From assembly GCF_014196335.1 (NCBI RefSeq), contig NZ_JACIDM010000002.1, forward strand, positions 620,001-684,000: a stretch of 64,000 bases of DNA. The letters are read 5' to 3'. The position numbers and the translations under genes were made by a program. Positions 56,658 to 64,000 of this stretch are shown in pieces (within the stretch, counting starts at the first letter, position 1; every line of letters begins with the position of its first letter). Source of the stretch: Brevundimonas lenta. GTDB lineage: Bacteria > Pseudomonadota > Alphaproteobacteria > Caulobacterales > Caulobacteraceae. The notes beneath the pieces are model-generated. The model did no database searches. It had not been told where the DNA came from and was given only the letters and a program-made list of their open reading frames with translations.

Positions 56658-57224
56658 TCAGTCGCCCATCCACCAGCGCAGGCGCACGGCCTGGGCCGGG
56701 GCGTCGCCGACCTTGAGCGAGCCGGTCAGGACCACGCCCTCGTCGCCGAGATTGCGCCGCGACGTGGCCAGCGCGCCCTGATCCAGACGGCCGTCGAAGA
56801 TCACACGACCCAGCTCCGGCGAACGGCCCTCGAAGCGGACCTGGGCGTCGTTGACGGTGTACGAGGTCGGCAGCACGCGGGCCGTGATGCTGTGGGCCTC
56901 GCCGATCTCGGTCCTGACCATCGGGCTGTTGACGTCGTCGAACTGCAGCATGACCGGGCCGAAGGTCGCGCTGCGCTCGCCGCCCTGCCAGGACTGGAAC
57001 TCGGCCGCCTGGCCGATGAAGAGATGGTCGAGCGACCAGTTGCCGACGCGGACCGGATCCAGCGGCATGTAGTAGCCGGAGAGATCGCCGCTGGCGGCGT
57101 AGACGGACGCGGCGGCGGCCGGCGGCGCGTCGGCGCCTTTCGACGGCTCTGAAGGACCATCGCAGGAAGACAGGCCGAAGACGGCGAGCGCCGCGAAGGC
57201 GGTGGCGAGAACGCGACGACGCAT
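56658..57224 (-). CDS. lipoprotein of unknown function
   Basis: A 188-residue lipoprotein with lipobox FGLSSC (Cys21). The mature part is mainly beta strand (YYMPLDPVRVGNWSLDHLFIG, TFGPVMLQFDDV, TEIGEAHSITARVLPTSYTV, VVLTGSLKVGDAP). I recognise no family. It starts 8 bases after the methyltransferase-like gene on the same strand, so the two are probably one operon. Confidence 0.7.
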   Translation of the reverse strand: MRRRVLATAFAALAVFGLSSCDGPSEPSKGADAPPAAAASVYAASGDLSGYYMPLDPVRVGNWSLDHLFIGQAAEFQSWQGGERSATFGPVMLQFDDVNSPMVRTEIGEAHSITARVLPTSYTVNDAQVRFEGRSPELGRVIFDGRLDQGALATSRRNLGDEGVVLTGSLKVGDAPAQAVRLRWWMGD

Positions 57225-57232
57225 GGGCAACC

Positions 57233-57853
57233 TCAGGGAAGGTGAAGGAGCGGGGCCAGCCAACCGATGTTCTGGAGATGCTCCACGGATTCGAACAGCG
57301 GAACAGCCAGCAGGAAGACCAGACCATCACGAATGGTGGTCAGGAAGAAGCGGGGACGAACCTCGAGCATGCCGTCATCGCGCCATTTCGAAAAGTCCAG
57401 ACCGAAACGCGGGGTGCGCGCGCGATAGGAAGCGTATTCCGCTCCGAAGGCCTCGTTCAACCAGGCCTCTTCACGGCGAACCGTGAACCAGAAGACCACG
57501 ACAGTCAGCGCGAGGAACAGGAGCGCCAGCGAGAGGCTGCCCGTCTGGGCGCCGACGCCGAAGGCACCGATGAAGCTGAACACATACAGCGGATTGCGGC
57601 TGACCGAATACGGTCCGCGGTCGACGATCTCGGCCTTCTTGCGCCCGCCGATGTAGAGCGAGCACCACGCCCGACCGACGATGCACAGCGCGATCATGCC
57701 GAGGCCCAACGCCTCAAGCCCTTCGTGCAACTCGCCCGTACCCCAGGCGGAACGGGTCAGGACGGCCACGGTGACGACGGCGAGGATGCCGACTCCCATG
57801 ACGGCTTTGCGGATCTTCTGAACGCGCTGCAGATCGAAACTGGCTGTGGTCAT
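57233..57853 (-). CDS. isoprenylcysteine carboxylmethyltransferase-like membrane protein
   Basis: A 206-residue membrane protein with four to five helices and the ICMT/PEMT signature RGPYSVSRNPLYVFSFIG, followed by RREEAWLNEAFGAEYASYRARTPRFG. The family contains SAM-dependent methyltransferases and many uncharacterised bacterial members; the substrate is unknown. A last helix (GLVFLLAVPLFESVEHL) lies at the C-terminus. Confidence 0.85.
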   Translation of the reverse strand: MTTASFDLQRVQKIRKAVMGVGILAVVTVAVLTRSAWGTGELHEGLEALGLGMIALCIVGRAWCSLYIGGRKKAEIVDRGPYSVSRNPLYVFSFIGAFGVGAQTGSLSLALLFLALTVVVFWFTVRREEAWLNEAFGAEYASYRARTPRFGLDFSKWRDDGMLEVRPRFFLTTIRDGLVFLLAVPLFESVEHLQNIGWLAPLLHLP

Positions 57854-57925
57854 GACTGAACTCCGGACGACGAATGGATCGTCCGCGTCGCGCCCCGTTG
57901 CAACCGGTTTGTTTGCGCGCCCGCC

Positions 57926-58891
57926 CTAGCGATCCAGCGACTGATCCAACGCCCGGAATGAGGCGATCGAAAGATTGGTGGCGCTGACGAAGACCGAGGG
58001 CGTGATGCGCTCGAAATCATCCGAGGGGCGGTGATAGTCGGGGTGGTAGTTCACGCCGAGATACAGGAACGGAATCTGCGCCTTGTAGAAGGCGGCGTGG
58101 TCGGAGGACTCGACCCAGTTGTCCTCGCCGATGTCCTGCGGGGTGTCCTTGCCGAAGGCCAGGGCGACCGCGCCGTCAGCCGGAATGCGGTCGAGGACCG
58201 GGCGGAACTGCGGGTTCTGCCAGGTGCCGGTGACCCACAGCTTGCCGTCGGTCTCGGCGCGGGCGGTCATGTCGAAATTGAGGTTCATGGCGATGGATTC
58301 GAGCGGCACCGGCGGGGCCTCGACGAAATGCTTGGCGCCCAGCAGACCGCGCTCCTCGCCGTCGAGGGCGACGATCAGGACGCTGTGTTCGGGAGCCTGG
58401 CGCTTCAGATCGGCGGCCAGGGCCAGCATGGTGGCGACGCCCGAGGCGTTGTCGTCGGCGCCGTTGTAGATCTGGCCGTTCGAAACGCCGACGTGGTCGT
58501 AGTGGGCGGTGACGACGATGTATTTGTCGCTGACCCGCGTGCCGGGGATGACGCCGATGATGTTGACGCCGTTGAAGGTCTTGGGCCCCTCGCGGGTGCG
58601 GCCGGTCATCTCCCACGGCTGCAGCCGGCCCATCATGGGGGCGCCGACGCCCAGCGCGTCCAGACGGCCGACGATGTAGTTGCGCGCCATCTCGCCGCCG
58701 GGGGCGCCGGTGTCGCGGCCCTGCATCTCGTCGGAAGCGAGGATGCGGACATCTTCCAGCAGTTGGGCCTGGAAGGCGGCGGGCGGTTGCGCCACGGGCG
58801 TTGCGACGGGCGTCGCGCCGTCGGTGACGCAGGCGGACAGCAGCAGGCCGGCGGCGGCGGACGACAGGGCCAGGCGGCGGAACGGGATCAT
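57926..58891 (-). CDS. M28-family zinc metallopeptidase, lipoprotein
   Basis: A 321-residue peptidase with lipobox LLLSAC (Cys21). Zinc ligands follow the M28 order: VVTAHYDHVG (His, Asp), YNGADDNASGVATML (bridging Asp), ALDGEERGLLGAKHF (catalytic and ligand Glu), LNFDMTARAET (Asp) and NYHPDYHRPSDDFERI (His). It probably trims peptides in the periplasm. Single gene, divergent from ligA. Confidence 0.94.
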   Translation of the reverse strand: MIPFRRLALSSAAAGLLLSACVTDGATPVATPVAQPPAAFQAQLLEDVRILASDEMQGRDTGAPGGEMARNYIVGRLDALGVGAPMMGRLQPWEMTGRTREGPKTFNGVNIIGVIPGTRVSDKYIVVTAHYDHVGVSNGQIYNGADDNASGVATMLALAADLKRQAPEHSVLIVALDGEERGLLGAKHFVEAPPVPLESIAMNLNFDMTARAETDGKLWVTGTWQNPQFRPVLDRIPADGAVALAFGKDTPQDIGEDNWVESSDHAAFYKAQIPFLYLGVNYHPDYHRPSDDFERITPSVFVSATNLSIASFRALDQSLDR

Positions 58892-58993
58892 GGGAGCTTC
58901 CTCGGGATTCGCGGCGACGCTAGCGGGTCGTTGCGGCGGCGTCAGTTTAACTCTGTGTCATGGGCGGCTCGCGGCGCGCGGCCGGGATGCTAG

Positions 58994-61342
<2,349 letters not shown>

Positions 61343-61362
61343 TATCCAGACCGGAGCAATCG

Positions 61363-61785
61363 ATGCGTCCCGCCCTTTTCGCCGCCGTCGTAACGGCCGT
61401 CGCCGCCCTCGCCGCCCCCGCCCTCGCCGGCGATCCGACCGGCTTGTGGCAGACCCCGACCAACGGCGGACAGGTGCGCATCAGCCGATGCGGCCAGGCG
61501 CTGTGCGGCGTGCTGGTGACCTCGGCCACCATCCGCGCCAATCCGGGCGAGCTGGACGTGAACAATCAGGACCGTTCCCTGCGCACCCGGCCGCTGCGCA
61601 ACCTGCCCCTGCTGCGCGGCTTCACCGGCGGGCCGACGGAATGGACCGGCGGCAGCGTCTACAACCCCGCCGACGGCCGGACCTATCGCGGGACCATCAC
61701 CATGCAGGGCGACAACACCCTGCAACTGCGCGGCTGCGTGGTCGCGCCGCTGTGCCGGACCCAGACCTGGACGCGCGTGCCCTAG
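61363..61785 (+). CDS. DUF2147 exported protein
   Basis: A 140-residue protein with a signal peptide (MRPALFAAVVTAVAALAAPALAG). The mature domain follows DUF2147: GLWQTPTNGGQVRISRCG, LCGVLV, VYNPADGRTYRGTI and LQLRGCVVAPLCRTQTWTRV. Two cysteine pairs are available. Function unknown; a lipocalin-like beta barrel is likely. It lies 20 bases after ligA. Confidence 0.88.
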   Translation: MRPALFAAVVTAVAALAAPALAGDPTGLWQTPTNGGQVRISRCGQALCGVLVTSATIRANPGELDVNNQDRSLRTRPLRNLPLLRGFTGGPTEWTGGSVYNPADGRTYRGTITMQGDNTLQLRGCVVAPLCRTQTWTRVP

Positions 61786-61789
61786 GGCG

Positions 61790-62155
61790 ATGGCGAAGAC
61801 CGACTTCCGCACCGTCGAGGATTATTTCGCCTCGCGTTCGCCGGAGGAGCGCGAAGTCCTGCTGGCGATGCAGGCGGCGATCCTGGACGCCGTTCCGGGC
61901 GCGGAGTCCGTGATCAGCTACCAGATCCCGGCCTACAAATCGGATGGCTGGCTGTTCTACATTTCGGCGCACGCGAACCACTACAGCCTGTCCTGCCCGC
62001 CGCCGTTTTTCGACGGCTTCAGGAACGAACTGGCGTCGTACAGGGTGTCGAAATCGGCCGCGCAGTTCCCGAAGAACCGGCCGGTCCCCTACGCCCTGAT
62101 CTCCGACATGGCGAAGGTCAGGGCGCGGGAGAACCGTGAGCGCGCCAAGGCCTAG
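61790..62155 (+). CDS. DUF1801 (YdhG-like) family protein
   Basis: A 121-residue protein: [54 protein letters not shown] and [17 protein letters not shown]. This is the DUF1801 fold, a family that includes iron-chaperone-like Fra proteins; its role here is unknown. It starts 4 bases after DUF2147. Its TAG shares four bases (CTAG) with the stop of the convergent reductase gene. Confidence 0.85.
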   Translation: MAKTDFRTVEDYFASRSPEEREVLLAMQAAILDAVPGAESVISYQIPAYKSDGWLFYISAHANHYSLSCPPPFFDGFRNELASYRVSKSAAQFPKNRPVPYALISDMAKVRARENRERAKA

Positions 62156-63141
62156 CGGTTCAGCGCCGCCCGGGCGGTTTCCGCATAGCGGTGACCCGAC
62201 GCGGCGCCCTTGGGGAAGACCGCCTCGATACGCGCGAGGTCGTCGGCCGTCAGCATGATGTCGGCGGCGGCGGCATTGTCTTCCAGAGTGCGGATACGGC
62301 GGGTGCCGGGGATCGGGACCAAGTGTTCACCCTGCGCCAGCACCCAGGCCAGCGCGAGTTGGGCCGCAGTGACGCCCTTGTCATCGGCGATGGCCGTGAC
62401 CGCCTCGACCAGGTCGAGGTTCTTCTGGAAATTCTCGCCGGTGAAGCGCGGGTTGGTGCGGCGGAAGTCGTCGGCGGCGAGGTCGTCGATGGAGCGGATC
62501 TCGCCCGACAGGAAGCCGCGGCCCAACGGGCTGTAGGGCACGAAGCCGATGCCCAGTTCCTCACAGGTGGCCAGCAGTTCGTCCTCCGGCTCGCGGCTCC
62601 ACAGGGAGTACTCGGTCTGCAGGGCGGTGATCGGATGGGTGGCGTGGCCGCGACGCAGGGTCTCCGGCGCGGCTTCCGACAGGCCGAGGAAGCGGACCTT
62701 GCCCTCCTTCACCAGCTCGCCCATCGCCCCGACCGTCTCCTCGATCGGCGTGTTCGGGTCGACGCGGTGCAGATAATAGAGATCGACGTGGTCGACCTGC
62801 AGCCGCTTCAGGCTGCCCTCGATGGCGCGACGCACATTGGCGGGCGAACCATCGACGGTCAGGGCGGTGCGCTCGGCGTTGTAGCCGATGCCGAATTTGG
62901 TGGCGATGAAGGCCTGGTCGCGACGGCCCTTGAGCGCCTCGCCGAGCAGTTCCTCGTTGGTGTGGGGGCCGTACATCTCGGCCGTGTCGAGGAAGGTGAC
63001 GCCCAGATCGAGGGCGCGATGGATGACCTCGGCGCCGCCCGCCATGTCGAGCTTGTCGCCATAGAAGGCGCTCATGCCCATGCAGCCGAGACCGATGGCC
63101 GAAACCTCAGGGCCCGAACGACCCAGCTTGCGCGTCTTCAT
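62152..63141 (-). CDS. aldo/keto reductase
   Basis: A 329-residue NADPH-dependent oxidoreductase of the YajO/AKR13-like group. The catalytic tetrad is in FLDTAEMYG (Asp, Tyr), IATKFGIG (Lys) and DLYYLHRVD (His). The cofactor site is near [19 protein letters not shown]. The substrate cannot be read from sequence. Start ATG 63141 gives [19 protein letters not shown]. Confidence 0.93.
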   Translation of the reverse strand: MKTRKLGRSGPEVSAIGLGCMGMSAFYGDKLDMAGGAEVIHRALDLGVTFLDTAEMYGPHTNEELLGEALKGRRDQAFIATKFGIGYNAERTALTVDGSPANVRRAIEGSLKRLQVDHVDLYYLHRVDPNTPIEETVGAMGELVKEGKVRFLGLSEAAPETLRRGHATHPITALQTEYSLWSREPEDELLATCEELGIGFVPYSPLGRGFLSGEIRSIDDLAADDFRRTNPRFTGENFQKNLDLVEAVTAIADDKGVTAAQLALAWVLAQGEHLVPIPGTRRIRTLEDNAAAADIMLTADDLARIEAVFPKGAASGHRYAETARAALNR

Positions 63142-63166
63142 CTGCGCGTCTCCTGAAATGTGAGGA

Positions 63167-63189
63167 AGCCGGCGGTCGTCCCGCCGGCT
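63167..63189 (-). terminator. hairpin between M24 peptidase and aldo/keto reductase genes
   Basis: AGCCGGCGG (63167-63175) pairs with CCGCCGGCT (63181-63189) around 5 bases. It lies in the 73 bases after the M24 peptidase stop on the minus strand. Only TTCC follows, so it is a weak terminator candidate. Confidence 0.5.
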
Positions 63190-63214
63190 CACAGGAGATG
63201 GGCGCCGTTCCGCC

Positions 63215-64000
63215 TTATTTCAAGGGCGCGCAGGCGGTCTCCAGCCAGGCCTTCGACTCGCCGTCCAGCAGCGGACCGACCTTGGCCCAGGTCTCGGCGT
63301 GGTAGGCGTCGACGTAGGCGCGCTCGTCCGGGGTCAGCAGATCGACGTCGATCAGTTTGCGGTCCAGCGGCGCGAAGGTCAGCTGTTCGAAGCCATGCAT
63401 GGGGCGCTCGCCGCCCGGGATGGCGGTCGGCGCGGTAACCACCTGCAGGGTCTCGATGCGGATGCCCCAGTGGCCCTCACGGTAGTAGCCGGGCTCGTTG
63501 GACAGAATCATGCCGGTCAGCAGCGGCTGGGTGTTCACCGCCTTGGCGATGCGCTGCGGGCCCTCGTGGACGCCGAGGTAGCTGCCGACGCCGTGGCCGG
63601 TGCCGTGGTCGTAGTCGAAGCCCTGCATCCACAGCGGCAGGCGCGCCAGCGCGTCCAGCTGGTGCCCGGTCGTGCCGGCCGGGAAGCGCACGGTCGCCAT
63701 GGCGATGTGGCCCTTGAGCACGAGGGTGAACATGCGGCGCTGGTCGGCGGTGGCCTCGCCGACGGCCATGGTGCGGGTGACGTCGGTGGTGCCGTCCAGA
63801 TACTGGCCGCCGCCGTCGACGAGCAGCAGCGAGCCCTTCTCGATGCGGCGGATGGTGCGCGTCACCGGCTTGTAGTGCGGCAGGGCCCCGTTCGGACCGG
63901 CGCCGGCGATGGTGTCGAAGCTGAGGTCCTTGAGCGCGCCGGTCTCCTCGCGGAAACGCTCCAGCGCCTCGGCGACCTCACGCTCGCTGGGCAGGGTCTC
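63215..64000 (-). CDS. M24-family Xaa-Pro aminopeptidase (5' end cut by window)
   Basis: The C-terminal 261 residues are visible; the start lies beyond the right edge and the frame is open to base 64000. Metal ligands of the pita-bread fold are present in order: [19 protein letters not shown] (two Asp), [18 protein letters not shown] (His), [11 protein letters not shown] (Glu) and GIRIETL (Glu). The C-terminal segment with [19 protein letters not shown] is typical of aminopeptidase P. It removes N-terminal residues before proline. Confidence 0.93.
   Translation of the reverse strand, partial: ETLPSEREVAEALERFREETGALKDLSFDTIAGAGPNGALPHYKPVTRTIRRIEKGSLLLVDGGGQYLDGTTDVTRTMAVGEATADQRRMFTLVLKGHIAMATVRFPAGTTGHQLDALARLPLWMQGFDYDHGTGHGVGSYLGVHEGPQRIAKAVNTQPLLTGMILSNEPGYYREGHWGIRIETLQVVTAPTAIPGGERPMHGFEQLTFAPLDRKLIDVDLLTPDERAYVDAYHAETWAKVGPLLDGESKAWLETACAPLK

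Overview
The window is a contiguous piece of a GC-rich alphaproteobacterial chromosome. Gene content and order point to the Caulobacterales, most likely Brevundimonas or a close relative. The pointers are a holdfast-type polysaccharide locus (HfsE/F/A/B/D-like proteins), a CheY-like protein paired with a CheE-like protein, two RcnB-family proteins, a tadA/rluB/rsmD neighbourhood, and a MutL that carries the endonuclease motif. This is inference from families; no search was run. Genes are tightly packed (many ATGA or TGATG overlaps), no gap exceeds about 300 bases, and I see no prophage, transposase, rRNA operon or CRISPR array.

Layout. 1-3.7 kb: a leftward guaB - MAPEG - rsmB - MTA/SAH nucleosidase run. 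3.8-9 kb: a two-domain DUF2061 membrane protein, a small secreted Cys protein, rlmE, a cyclophilin, rnd, purM-purN. 9-14 kb: an M13 metallopeptidase, two DUF1254/DUF1214 paralogues, ndk. 14-21 kb: an ABC-F ATPase, DUF2164, mutL, a GNAT enzyme, a low-Mr phosphatase, a sigma factor with an overlapping membrane-protein gene, and a Kelch-type protein. 22-25.8 kb: a YjhX-family gene, rsmD, GFA, rluB, tadA, an MliC-like lipoprotein. 26-37 kb: a short RTX protein, GNAT, aroB/aroK, xerD, accA, the CheY-like/CheE-like pair, an Atm1-type exporter, an acyl-CoA dehydrogenase, an SCP2 protein and an unknown membrane protein.

37-49 kb is the accessory heart of the window. It holds a 1140-residue RTX protein with an unrecognised N-terminal domain, tRNA-Ser(GCT), and an exopolysaccharide locus: initiating sugar-phosphate transferase, flippase and two glycosyltransferases rightward, HfsB-like and HfsA-like proteins leftward, and an HfsD-like outer-membrane exporter rightward. 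Together these would start, flip, regulate and export a holdfast-like polysaccharide. A Wzy polymerase and a deacetylase are not in the window. Just after the exporter lies a four-helix-bundle gene bracketed by inverted arrays of a 7-base repeat (48995-49466), the most unusual structure I found.

49.5-64 kb: a Sel1-like protein, a GST, two low-complexity RcnB-like proteins, ppk1-ppx (polyphosphate synthesis and breakdown, translationally coupled), a REPIN-like inverted repeat, a lipoprotein and isoprenylcysteine-methyltransferase-like pair, an M28 peptidase, ligA, DUF2147, DUF1801, an aldo/keto reductase and the C-terminal part of an M24 aminopeptidase cut by the window edge.
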